DNA of 64,000 nt from assembly GCA_003216035.1 (NCBI GenBank), contig QCJM01000001.1, positions 124,001-188,000 of the forward strand. Direction: 5' to 3'. Below the pieces are notes generated by a model. That model was not told where the DNA came from, made no database searches, and was given only the letters and a program-made list of their open reading frames with translations. Source of the stretch: Prochlorococcus sp. AG-409-B13 (lineage in GTDB: Bacteria; Cyanobacteriota; Cyanobacteriia; PCC-6307; Cyanobiaceae). A program made the translations under genes and the position numbers. This document shows, in pieces, positions 8,430 to 17,666 of the stretch (the stretch's first letter is position 1; the number at the start of each line of letters is the position of its first letter).

Positions 8430-9478
8430 AAGCTGATCAAGACTCGACCTGCTGTAGATCCATCCTGCATAACCTTAATAGCATCATTAATTTGAGATAG
8501 TGGGAATCGCGCGCTAAACAATTGATTAAATTCAAATTTTCTATTCTGTAATAATCTCATGTATCGAGGAATGTCGCTCTCAGGCTTACATTCACCTCCA
8601 TGAGATCCAGTAATTACTTTACCAAAATGTAACGGTAAAGAATGAATGGATAAATCTGCACCATCTTTTGGGACACCAACCAAAATAATACGACCTGCTC
8701 CATGAGTGATTCTATATCCCAATTCAATCACTGAAGGCAAGCCTGTATTATCGATAAACACATCTAAGGCTTGCCCTGACAAGGCATCAAGAATTCCAGA
8801 TTCAGCATTTGATTGAACACTATTTATCATATGAGTAGCGCCTAAATTCTTTGCAAGTTCAAGGCGTTTGTCAAATAAATCTACAGCCACAATAGGGAAA
8901 GCAGATACCAAAGAAGCAGCCTGAATAATATTTAACCCAATACCTCCAGCTCCATACACTACAACCGATTCACCAATCTTAATTTTTGCATTATTTTCAA
9001 CAACCCCAAAGCCAGTCGTCAGGGCACATCCAAATAATGCGGCGACTTCAGGATTCATATTTGAGGGAACTTTAGTACAGCGATTCTCACTAACTACAGC
9101 ATGGGTATTAAAAGTAGTGACCCAACCAGCATTAAGTGGCTTACCTCTCCAGCGATATTGTGGAGTTGCAGCCTGAATGCCCTTACTTTTCCTCCAATGT
9201 AAAACCACCAAATCTCCTATCTTTACGTGCTCCACACCAGGACCTACATCTAGAACCAACCCACATCCCTCATGGCCCATCAGATGAGGGAGATAAGGGT
9301 CCGGTCCTTTTAAACCGGCAATTTCACCCAATTGAGAACCGCAAATTCCACTGACATGTAACTTGACCAGAACCTGACCAACCTCAAGTTGGTCAGGCAG
9401 TTCTACAGTATCAACAACCAATGGTTGGTTTAAAGCCACCAAAATGGCAGCTTGCATAGTCTTTGGTCTTTCAATCAT
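8426..9478 (-). CDS. Zinc-binding alcohol dehydrogenase family protein (MDR)
   Basis: A 350-residue medium-chain dehydrogenase. The catalytic zinc ligands are visible as Cys46 (ICGSQ), His69/Glu70 (GHEG) and a later Cys in FGCALTTG. The NAD(P) motif is VYGAGGIGLN. The four-cysteine structural zinc lobe of classical alcohol dehydrogenases is absent: the segment after GDLVVLHWR has no CxxCxxC. It probably oxidizes or reduces a hydroxyl or keto group of a sugar or polyol intermediate in the glycan pathway (inference). ATG at 9478 is used, and Met8 is a possible alternative. It overlaps the following kinase fusion by 4 nt. Confidence 0.7.
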   Translation of the reverse strand: MIERPKTMQAAILVALNQPLVVDTVELPDQLEVGQVLVKLHVSGICGSQLGEIAGLKGPDPYLPHLMGHEGCGLVLDVGPGVEHVKIGDLVVLHWRKSKGIQAATPQYRWRGKPLNAGWVTTFNTHAVVSENRCTKVPSNMNPEVAALFGCALTTGFGVVENNAKIKIGESVVVYGAGGIGLNIIQAASLVSAFPIVAVDLFDKRLELAKNLGATHMINSVQSNAESGILDALSGQALDVFIDNTGLPSVIELGYRITHGAGRIILVGVPKDGADLSIHSLPLHFGKVITGSHGGECKPESDIPRYMRLLQNRKFEFNQLFSARFPLSQINDAIKVMQDGSTAGRVLISL

Positions 9479-9481
9479 TGA

Positions 9482-10156
9482 TTAATCATCAAAATAAATA
9501 AAAGAATAATCTCCACTGTAACCAGTTTGATTAAACCACCATTGCCACTCTTTAGGTGTATTAAAAGCTTCACAAGTCACCTGCCAATAAAGTAAATTAG
9601 TTTTTTCATTTTCATTTCGATAGCTCTCAACGCATAGGTACTTATTAGACTTACCCACTCGCTCCATTTCTTTAAGAGCGTCAAAAAGGTCATAAGAAGG
9701 CAAATTATGAAGCGTCGTAATAGAAATTACAAGATCAAAATAATCATCAGCCCAAGGCAAGTTAGTCGCATTTCCTAAATATAATCTTTCACGTATTTCT
9801 TCCTTTGAATTTGAAATTGCATAATTAGAAATATCTATACCATATATCTCAGCATCAGGAATAACTTTCAAAAAATCATAGAGCAAGTACCCCTTTCCAC
9901 ATCCGATATCAAGTATCTTAGGCTTATCCGGAAGCATGTAATGATTTGCAATTGCCCTCGCAACCTTTTCCCAGCGACCTTCTATATATTTATAACCACC
10001 ATAACAAATTCTTCTATCGCCATCCCAATAGTCAAAATCAAATTGCTTAGCAAGCTCTGCAGCTCTAGCTTTTGGAAATTCTGAATCATTCACGCGTGCC
10101 AGATAATCACGCTTAGTGCTCTTGTGTAATGCACTCATAAAGTCAATCTCAATCAT
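9482..10156 (-). CDS. Class I SAM-dependent methyltransferase
   Basis: A 224-residue methyltransferase. Motif I is ILDIGCGKG (about 75-83), the acidic motif II region is AEIYGIDIS, and motif IV is DYFDLVISITTLHNL. The C-terminal third (WQVTCEAFNTPKEWQWWF) is rich in aromatic residues and may form the acceptor pocket. A likely role is O-methylation of a sugar in the surface glycan (inference). Methyltransferases tailoring small molecules have this size. It overlaps the SIS isomerase frame by 4 nt and sits 3 nt before the dehydrogenase gene, so it is clearly within the operon. Confidence 0.7.
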   Translation of the reverse strand: MIEIDFMSALHKSTKRDYLARVNDSEFPKARAAELAKQFDFDYWDGDRRICYGGYKYIEGRWEKVARAIANHYMLPDKPKILDIGCGKGYLLYDFLKVIPDAEIYGIDISNYAISNSKEEIRERLYLGNATNLPWADDYFDLVISITTLHNLPSYDLFDALKEMERVGKSNKYLCVESYRNENEKTNLLYWQVTCEAFNTPKEWQWWFNQTGYSGDYSFIYFDD

Positions 10157-10770
10157 TGTTCCAATTCCGTGAGTTTTGAAGGCTTATTTAAATTCAGCCA
10201 TTGCATGCACAAATGACCAACTATCAATTGTGTATCTTCAGCAATCTGCATATCATCAACAGCAAAATGAATAGGTACATCGGCAAGCTCAAGGCATTTG
10301 CCACCTGAAAAAGCAAGGATGGCATAACTACGTATTTTTCTAGCCCTGGCAATGCTTAATGCTCTGACTACATTCAAAGAGTTACCACTTCCTGAAAGAA
10401 CTATAAGAAGATCACCTTCACGAGCTTTAACTACTAATTGATGAGCAAAAATATTTTCATAGCCAGTATCATTAGCCAAGCAAGTAATTATTCCTGAATT
10501 AGCTGGTAATGCCTCCACTCTTAATCCAGCTATTTTGGGCGCGGGACCACAAGCCCCAATTCCATAATGGAAATCATTAGCTAGATGGATTGCATTTGCA
10601 GCACTTCCTCCATTCCCGCAAATAAAAACTTGCTTATCATTAAGCCAAGCATTTCTAAGATCTAAAGCAAGTAATTCAATAGCCTCCAATATTTCTTGCT
10701 TAAAGCAAGTATCAAGGCAGTTTAAATAAGATCTTGCCTTTAAAACAAAGGTGGAGTGTTTGCTTATCAT
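10153..10770 (-). CDS. SIS-domain phosphosugar isomerase, GmhA-like
   Basis: A single SIS domain of about 205 residues related to sedoheptulose-7-phosphate isomerase. The phosphate loop CGNGGSAANA is followed by HLANDFHYG, and later LSGSGNS and the AEDTQLIVGH helix are present. In E. coli GmhA the position after HFAE is the catalytic Glu. Here the helix reads ND, so Glu appears replaced by Asp. The longest frame begins at a TTG. The ATG at 10768-10770 (MISKHSTF) is preferred. It belongs with the HddC-like and GmhB-like genes as a heptose-type sugar-activation set, with the exact sugar unknown. Confidence 0.75.
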   Translation of the reverse strand: MISKHSTFVLKARSYLNCLDTCFKQEILEAIELLALDLRNAWLNDKQVFICGNGGSAANAIHLANDFHYGIGACGPAPKIAGLRVEALPANSGIITCLANDTGYENIFAHQLVVKAREGDLLIVLSGSGNSLNVVRALSIARARKIRSYAILAFSGGKCLELADVPIHFAVDDMQIAEDTQLIVGHLCMQWLNLNKPSKLTELEQ

Positions 10771-10782
10771 AAATCTATACAA

Positions 10783-11502
10783 CTAATTGTCATAAGATAT
10801 TATCTGTTGCGCTTTCACTAGACTTTGAGGAGTCCCAATGTCAATAAAGAAATCATTGGTATGCCATGACTGAATGCGTCCCATCAGCTTTGGAATTACA
10901 TGCGTACTGAAGTCAATCACATGTGGATCCAACGTTTGCAGCCAATCAAGGAAAGGAGCATCAAATAAATAAATCGCTCCATTAGCCTTGTTTGTAGGTG
11001 GTTTTTGAACCTTCTCGTAAAAAGAAGTCACAACACCATTAGGATCAGTTTCTACAATGCCGCAACTGCTAGGAGTGGAAGTCGTGAAAGTAAGCATAGT
11101 TAGCAAACAATTAGTTGGCCGATTCTGATGAGCATCGATCAAACCTGACAAATCTGCAGTTGTAACATTATCAGCATGAATCAATATGCCAGTGGCATCA
11201 GTGAAATATTCCCGATTAGTTAACAGAGTGGCAGCAGTGCCTAGCAAAACCGACTCATGAACTATATCCAATCTTAGTTGCCTACCCTTCCAACTTTTTG
11301 CAAAGACCTGAACCTGTTCAGCAAGATAGTGAGTATTTACTAAAGCAGCTCGACAACCAAGTAATTCCAATTGATCCAACCAACGAGCCAAAAGAGGCTC
11401 TCCATTAATTGGGACAAGACATTTAGGAGTATTTTCAGTAAGAGGGCGTAGTCGTGTACCAAAACCAGCGGCTAAAAGAAGAGCTCTCAAAGGTTTAGTC
11501 AT
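10783..11502 (-). CDS. Sugar-1-phosphate nucleotidyltransferase (HddC/RfbA-like)
   Basis: A 239-residue nucleotidyltransferase. The signature LAAGFGTRLRPLTENTPKCL at the N-terminus binds the nucleotide and sugar phosphate, HADN (about 128-131) supplies the metal-binding Asp, and EKVQKP and FFIDIGTP complete the substrate pocket. It is close to the short GDP-mannose-pyrophosphorylase-like enzymes such as HddC that make GDP-heptose. It could equally use another nucleotide or sugar. It overlaps the FAD-oxidase stop by 4 nt and is followed 12 nt later by the SIS isomerase. Confidence 0.75.
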   Translation of the reverse strand: MTKPLRALLLAAGFGTRLRPLTENTPKCLVPINGEPLLARWLDQLELLGCRAALVNTHYLAEQVQVFAKSWKGRQLRLDIVHESVLLGTAATLLTNREYFTDATGILIHADNVTTADLSGLIDAHQNRPTNCLLTMLTFTTSTPSSCGIVETDPNGVVTSFYEKVQKPPTNKANGAIYLFDAPFLDWLQTLDPHVIDFSTHVIPKLMGRIQSWHTNDFFIDIGTPQSLVKAQQIISYDN

Positions 11503-12728
11503 AGGTCATTTAGCCTCAAATCTATTTTTTCAATAATCAAATCAGCCAAAGCAAAACTTGCTGTAAAAGCTGGAGAAATAGCGTTCAAGACATGAGTACT
11601 ACTTGGGCCAGGCAAGCAGAGAAAATCATCTTCCAGGCTCTGTGTGTTGTGGTTGAACAACTGGGAGCGAATACCTACCTTCTTACTTAATTCAATATGA
11701 TCAATCCTTACATTAGGAATTAATTCCTGCGCAGCCCTCAAGAGAAATGGTTGCATAACCATTAATGATTGCTCGTTTACATAGCGACGGAATCCACCTC
11801 GGTTTAGCAAATACTGCCTAGCAAGCAAAGTCAAATTCGCTGCAGTCAAGACGGGCTCAAATTTTTGAAAGCCTCGATAATTTTCTCTCCCTAAGGCAGG
11901 AGTAGCAGTTGGACCAATACTTACTACCGGTCTCGAATCAGCGCTGGGAGTGAAATGAATACCAAGAAAAGGCATATTCAAATCAGGAACGGGATATAAA
12001 TTAGCTACTGGCTTCAAATCACATTCTCTCTTGAGATCCCAATAAAGACCTTTAAAAGGAATCAAACTATAGTTCCTACCAACATCAAAACAATGTGCTA
12101 CTCGATCCGCCTGAAGTCCAGCACAATTAATCAAATGTCCATAGCTCAAATAGTCACCTTCTGAGAAATATAGTTTTCTTTTATCAGAGTCAAAGTTTAA
12201 GCAATTTCTTTCTTTCAATATTTTAATACCTTTGAGCTCAAGCTCTTCCTGCAGCCTTCGAATAATAGTGATCGGTTTAACAACAGATGTAGAAGGGACC
12301 CATATTGCTCTTCCTGAACTAGTTCTAGCCTGTGGAATAAGTTCCTTTAATTGCTGCTCATCCCAAAGTTCAACCTCTACAGAATTACTTTTTGCACGAT
12401 TTAGTAGAAGATCCAATTGAGAATCTAGTTCAATCTTTTGGGGGACAATCACCTTCCCACAAGCATTAATTGGAAGCCCACGTTCCTCTACCCATTCTCT
12501 TAAACGTCTAGCACCTTCAACAGAAACCTTAGCTTTTAAGGAACCAGGTTTGTAATAAAGACCAGAATGTAAAACTCCACTATTCCTACCAGAGCTATGC
12601 AGGCCTAGCGCAAATTCTTTATCAAGGACTGCAATATTTGATGTAATCCCTTTGACTTGAAGTTGGTTAGCCACACAAAGGCCAACTATTCCACCACCTA
12701 CGATTAAAACGTCGTAGGTCTTTCTCAT
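11499..12728 (-). CDS. FAD-dependent oxidoreductase, L-2-hydroxyglutarate oxidase (LhgO)-like
   Basis: A 409-residue DAO-family flavoprotein. The FAD dinucleotide motif VGGGIVGL is at about 9-16, with the GRNSGVLHSGLYY segment following. It also has FKGLYWDL and the C-terminal GPSSTHVLNA loop typical of LhgO/YgaF. The family oxidizes L-2-hydroxyglutarate or related 2-hydroxyacids with quinone or oxygen as acceptor. Its place in a glycan operon is unexpected, and it may oxidize a sugar-derived hydroxyacid instead (inference). The ATG start is 4 residues before the Rossmann strand. It lies between the HAD phosphatase and the nucleotidyltransferase gene. Confidence 0.75.
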   Translation of the reverse strand: MRKTYDVLIVGGGIVGLCVANQLQVKGITSNIAVLDKEFALGLHSSGRNSGVLHSGLYYKPGSLKAKVSVEGARRLREWVEERGLPINACGKVIVPQKIELDSQLDLLLNRAKSNSVEVELWDEQQLKELIPQARTSSGRAIWVPSTSVVKPITIIRRLQEELELKGIKILKERNCLNFDSDKRKLYFSEGDYLSYGHLINCAGLQADRVAHCFDVGRNYSLIPFKGLYWDLKRECDLKPVANLYPVPDLNMPFLGIHFTPSADSRPVVSIGPTATPALGRENYRGFQKFEPVLTAANLTLLARQYLLNRGGFRRYVNEQSLMVMQPFLLRAAQELIPNVRIDHIELSKKVGIRSQLFNHNTQSLEDDFLCLPGPSSTHVLNAISPAFTASFALADLIIEKIDLRLNDL

Positions 12729-12747
12729 AAGCCTCTACCTTAATTAG

Positions 12748-13440
12748 TTATTTCATTTTAGTTAGGAGCGCTAAAGGTAACTCTTCTAATGAGGGTATCA
12801 GCAATATTCTAGGTTCATAAGCTTCACCAATAAAACAAGAACTGCAATTAATTCGTTTCTCTATAGAGGCACGCTCCTTTATTCCATGACCATTAAGCAC
12901 ATGCACTAAATTTTCCAAGCCAGCCCTCGCGCCAGCAATCAAATCTGTTAAACGGTCACCTATCAAAAGGGAGCGACTAAGATCAAGGTTTAAATCCTTA
13001 GCAGCTGAAAACAGCATTGCAGGACTTGGCTTCCGCCAACTATGATCCAATGCACCCGGACCATAACTATTGGCATAAATAGCAGAGATTGGTGATGGAT
13101 TACCAATCTGATCAAGCAGATAATTAGTTACTGCATCATAATCATCCCACTGAAAGTAACCTCTTGATATCCCTGATTGGTTTGTAATAATAACTATTGG
13201 TATTTTTAAAGTCAGAGCCTTTCTAAGTATAGGCCGAATTCCCTTACATAATCTCACCTGTTCAGGTTTAGAAATATAATTTACATCTTCAATGATAACT
13301 CCATCTCGATCCAAGAAAATGGCAGGCCTACACGCAAGGCCTGGTTGAATCAGCAGTCGTCTTCTCTCATGGAAATTACCCACAACCCCTAATTCAGCTA
13401 GCTTAAGAAAGTCCTCATATTCTATTTTAATCGAATTCAA
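12748..13440 (-). CDS. HAD-IIIA phosphatase, GmhB-like, lacking the zinc-loop cysteines
   Basis: A 230-residue histidinol/heptose-bisphosphatase-type HAD enzyme. Motif I is FLDRDGVI, motif II is IITNQSGI, the motif III Lys is in SWRKPSPAM, and motif IV is LIGDRLTD. E. coli GmhB holds zinc with Cys/His ligands in the loop before the RKP segment. Here that loop reads ANSYGPGALDHSW, so the cysteines are missing. About 40 residues precede motif I, starting at a TTG with no convincing ribosome-binding site, so the true start may be further in. It is the first gene of the minus-strand glycan operon and probably dephosphorylates a sugar bisphosphate. Confidence 0.7.
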   Translation of the reverse strand: MNSIKIEYEDFLKLAELGVVGNFHERRRLLIQPGLACRPAIFLDRDGVIIEDVNYISKPEQVRLCKGIRPILRKALTLKIPIVIITNQSGISRGYFQWDDYDAVTNYLLDQIGNPSPISAIYANSYGPGALDHSWRKPSPAMLFSAAKDLNLDLSRSLLIGDRLTDLIAGARAGLENLVHVLNGHGIKERASIEKRINCSSCFIGEAYEPRILLIPSLEELPLALLTKMK

Positions 13441-13628
13441 CCTTTATTACTATTTATTTTCAAAACCCTCATTCTTAGTCAGATTAAGGGTAGCCGAAAA
13501 TAATACAAAGCCAACCTTGCATTATTTTTCATATTTACAAAAGGCTATCTTGCCAATTGTACATAGTCACTCAGGAAGAAATCCCCTATTACTGCCAACA
13601 TCAACTACATGTAACCCATACCAAAATA
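13441..13628. promoter_or_regulatory. Divergent intergenic region upstream of the glycan operon and the GT4 gene
   Basis: This AT-rich gap separates the first gene of the minus-strand glycan operon from a plus-strand glycosyltransferase gene, so it must hold promoters for both directions. On the minus strand a TATTAT hexamer (in GTATTATTTTC) is a candidate -10 element. I see no convincing -35 box or operator. Confidence 0.3.
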
Positions 13629-15284
13629 ATGCTTTTACATTCTTCAACTAAACACCCATTTCCATTAGCGATTTTACTTTCCTTAAATGCGTATGCTCAA
13701 AGCATAAAGCAACCGATTGGACGTCTATCTGCAGGTGAAGGCTGGTTAGAAGCATATTTACGTTTTAGTGGTAATCAAGATCATTGTCTGGTAGTCCCAA
13801 GCAATAAAGATGCCTCTTGGTTTCATGAAAAGGCTTGTAAATTTAATGCTAAAGCAAACACGCATGCGTTTCACTTGGCTCAATGGGGCCAAGCCGCAAA
13901 CAAATCAGGAGCCTTCTTGTTACCTGGGCCTGGAATAGATGAATGGGCCTGGAAAAGAATGCCTTGGGGAGATGGGCAGGCCTCACTAATTGGACTAGTA
14001 CATACGCTTTGCAGTCGCAATGTGCAATGGGGTTTAGGGCAATTCATGTCATCACCTGTTAGAAACTGGGATGCACTGATTTGCACCTCTCATGCCTCTC
14101 GATCTGTAGTAGAAGGCTTCTTAAATCGCCAAGAATACTGGTATAGAAAAAGATTTGATGCAAAGAAATTTGAAAGACCCCAGCTACCTATTATTCCTCT
14201 AGGTGTTCACCCTGAAGTCTGGGCTCCCCCTGAAAATGATCTTGCCAAAGCTCGTACCAAATCAAGAGAAGAATTAAGAATTCCCCAAGATGCATTAGTC
14301 GTATTACTGGCTGGGCGCCTCGACGCTCTAACCAAAAATCATCCAGGAGCTAGCTTCAAAATGCTTGGAGAGCTCCAACAAAGATTTTCAAAACTACGAG
14401 TTTTAATTTATGGAGAAGCACCCAATGAAATTCAACATGATCTATGGGAAAAAGGAATTGAAGTAGCTGCTCCTGGTTTACCTGTTCATTGGATACCTGG
14501 TAGTGAAAGAAAATGGTCTGCTGCTGTTCGTTGGGCAGCAGATATATTCTTAAGCCTTTCAGACAATCCACAAGAAACTTTTGGTATAACTCCCCTAGAA
14601 GCAATGGCAGCAAGTTTGCCATGTGTAGTCAGCGACTGGGATGGATACCGAGACACAGTTATTCAACCAAATGAAAGTTCGCAACCTTGTGGATTCAGAA
14701 TCGCGACCAGTTTTGTAGAAGGACTTGGCAAACAGCAGGCCCATAAGATGCTTCAACAATGTATTAATTATGACCAGGCTGTTGGGCAAATTTCACAAGG
14801 AATAGCAATCGATATTCCTTCACTAAGAAAGAATTTAATTCAACTATTAGAAGAAGAGAGCCTCCGTAAAAGTATGGGTCAAAATGGAAGGGCAAGAATT
14901 CTTGAAAAATATAGCTGGAAAATAATAATTTCTCAATGGCAAGAGCTTATTCAAGAACTAGCTTCCATCCGTAATCATGCAATCAATCAGGGCTCAAACT
15001 TAGCCCCCCAAATGCCCAGTTGGCTGCCGAGCACTGATGAATCATTTGAGCCTTTTGTTAGCGAAAAGCTTGATATGAATAGGCGTTTATATTGGTCTGG
15101 TGAGCTACAAGGTTTAACAAGCGCAAGAAGAGAAGAATTAATAAGGAATCGCCTTCTTGAGCCTTTGGAGGGATGGAGCTCAGATGGAGTTGGGTCAAGC
15201 ATTGAAGCCATGGCAAATGACCCTCAAAAGTTACCTGCAAGAGCAAAAGGTTGGCTAATAAAACAAGGGTGGCTTCAAAAATGA
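13629..15284 (+). CDS. GT4-family glycosyltransferase
   Basis: A glycosyltransferase of about 551 residues with a GT-B fold. The C-terminal GT1 domain has LAGRLDALTKNHPG for the nucleotide-binding strand and the retaining-GT4 signature ETFGITPLE (E-x7-E), followed by AMAASLPCVVSDWDGYRD. The last 100 residues are an extra tail with no recognised motif. The frame is open from a TTG at 13557, but ATG at 13629 is preferred because the 24 residues before it show no family pattern. It stands alone on the plus strand between the heptose-like operon and kdsA. The acceptor is unknown. Confidence 0.75.
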   Translation: MLLHSSTKHPFPLAILLSLNAYAQSIKQPIGRLSAGEGWLEAYLRFSGNQDHCLVVPSNKDASWFHEKACKFNAKANTHAFHLAQWGQAANKSGAFLLPGPGIDEWAWKRMPWGDGQASLIGLVHTLCSRNVQWGLGQFMSSPVRNWDALICTSHASRSVVEGFLNRQEYWYRKRFDAKKFERPQLPIIPLGVHPEVWAPPENDLAKARTKSREELRIPQDALVVLLAGRLDALTKNHPGASFKMLGELQQRFSKLRVLIYGEAPNEIQHDLWEKGIEVAAPGLPVHWIPGSERKWSAAVRWAADIFLSLSDNPQETFGITPLEAMAASLPCVVSDWDGYRDTVIQPNESSQPCGFRIATSFVEGLGKQQAHKMLQQCINYDQAVGQISQGIAIDIPSLRKNLIQLLEEESLRKSMGQNGRARILEKYSWKIIISQWQELIQELASIRNHAINQGSNLAPQMPSWLPSTDESFEPFVSEKLDMNRRLYWSGELQGLTSARREELIRNRLLEPLEGWSSDGVGSSIEAMANDPQKLPARAKGWLIKQGWLQK

Positions 15285-15306
15285 AGGGATTGAAAAAGCT
15301 GATTAA

Positions 15307-15325
15307 AATATTCGACCAGAATATT
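15307..15325. terminator. Possible bidirectional hairpin between convergent genes
   Basis: A perfect 7-bp inverted repeat (AATATTC, five-base loop, GAATATT) lies between the convergent GT4 gene and kdsA. It is AT-rich and lacks a long T-run, so terminator function is only a suggestion from its position. Confidence 0.3.
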
Positions 15326-15347
15326 ACCTGTCTTCAAAATTGCAGAT

Positions 15348-16503
<1,156 letters not shown>

Positions 16504-16953
16504 ATGCAAACTTCTGAATGCAGCATATGTACACTTCATAAAAGACAAAAAGCACGAGAAAAGTGGGAGATTTTTCGCAACGATTTATGGTTACTAAGGC
16601 ATCATCCCGACCCTGCTCCAATTGCGGGTTGGCTTCTCCTAGATTCAAGAAGGCATCTAGGGGGGCCAGTCGACTTCAACGAAAGTGAGGCATCATCCTG
16701 GGGATTAATCGTTCAGCAAGCATCAGAATTAACACGAAAAATTACTAACTGTGATCGTATTTATGCCATAGCTTTTGGTGAAGGAGCGCAACATCTCCAT
16801 TTGCATCTCATCCCTCGATTTGCGACAGATTATTCTACTGAGGCATGGGCAGTAGCTGACCATTATCGCTCAGTCATTCATGGCGAAACAAAAGCAGTAA
16901 ATTCCTACAAGGTTACCGCTCTTGTAGAAGAAGCTCGTACCCTCTGGAAATGA
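16504..16953 (+). CDS. HIT-family (histidine triad) protein
   Basis: A 149-residue HIT-domain protein. The histidine triad HLHLHLIPR lies near residues 98-106 and the fold begins with a CSICxLH metal-binding-like segment. HIT proteins hydrolyse or transfer nucleoside monophosphates from phosphoramidates, dinucleoside polyphosphates or nucleotide sugars. The gene overlaps the next glycosyltransferase gene by 4 nt (ATGA), and kdsB follows, so it is co-transcribed with envelope genes. A role in nucleotide-sugar or nucleotide clean-up is possible (inference). The ATG at 16504 gives the usual HIT length. Confidence 0.8.
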   Translation: MQTSECSICTLHKRQKAREKWEIFRNDLWLLRHHPDPAPIAGWLLLDSRRHLGGPVDFNESEASSWGLIVQQASELTRKITNCDRIYAIAFGEGAQHLHLHLIPRFATDYSTEAWAVADHYRSVIHGETKAVNSYKVTALVEEARTLWK

Positions 16954-17648
16954 CAAAACCAATCTCAATTTTCATAGGCGTAGATCCGCGAGAGCGAGCA
17001 GCAACAAATGTGCTAATCGACAGCCTCTATCAACACAGCAACACTCCTCTTGCAATTACACCACTAGTCACACCTCAACTAGAGAAACAAGGGCTGTATT
17101 GGCGTGCAAAGGACCCCAAACAAAGTACAGCCTTCTCTTTTACTCGTTTCTTAGTGCCTCACCTAATGAATTACCAAGGCTGGGCAATTTTCATGGATTG
17201 CGACATGCTCTGCCGTGGAAGTATCTCAGAGCTATGGGATCAACAGGATGAGAGCTTCTCATTGATGTGTGTTAAACACCAACATATTCCTGAAGAAATG
17301 GTCAAATTCCAAGGAGAAGTTCAAAGCGCCTATCCCAAAAAAAACTGGAGTTCTTTAATGCTCTTGAATTGCAATAAATGCTCTGCCCTCACTCCAGAAT
17401 TTGTTAATACTGCCAGTGGCCTGGAACTCCACCGCTTCCATTGGCTCTCAGGAGACCATGAAATTGGCGCCTTAGCCGACAGTTGGAATCATCTTGTAGG
17501 AGTTCAAAAGCCTGAAAAAGGTCGAGAAGCTTCTATGTTGCACTGGACTCTGGGAGGGCCATGGTTTCATGATCAACGAACCATGGGAGCAGTGCTTGCT
17601 GCCGAATGGTTCGCAGCCCGCGACGAAGCATTCAAGCTATGGGATTAA
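16950..17648 (+). CDS. GT8-like glycosyltransferase
   Basis: A 232-residue protein beginning IFIGVDPRE, with a DxD metal/nucleotide-sugar motif in MDCDMLCRG (about 85-93) and a WLSGDHEIG segment near residue 170. These features fit GT-A-fold, GT8-like transferases. It overlaps the HIT gene by 4 nt and is followed by kdsB after 18 nt, so it probably works in lipopolysaccharide or capsule assembly along with Kdo. Donor and acceptor are unknown. Family assignment is moderate because only the DxD region is strongly diagnostic. Confidence 0.6.
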   Translation: MTKPISIFIGVDPRERAATNVLIDSLYQHSNTPLAITPLVTPQLEKQGLYWRAKDPKQSTAFSFTRFLVPHLMNYQGWAIFMDCDMLCRGSISELWDQQDESFSLMCVKHQHIPEEMVKFQGEVQSAYPKKNWSSLMLLNCNKCSALTPEFVNTASGLELHRFHWLSGDHEIGALADSWNHLVGVQKPEKGREASMLHWTLGGPWFHDQRTMGAVLAAEWFAARDEAFKLWD

Positions 17649-17666
17649 GCAAGAAAAACTAGTCCT

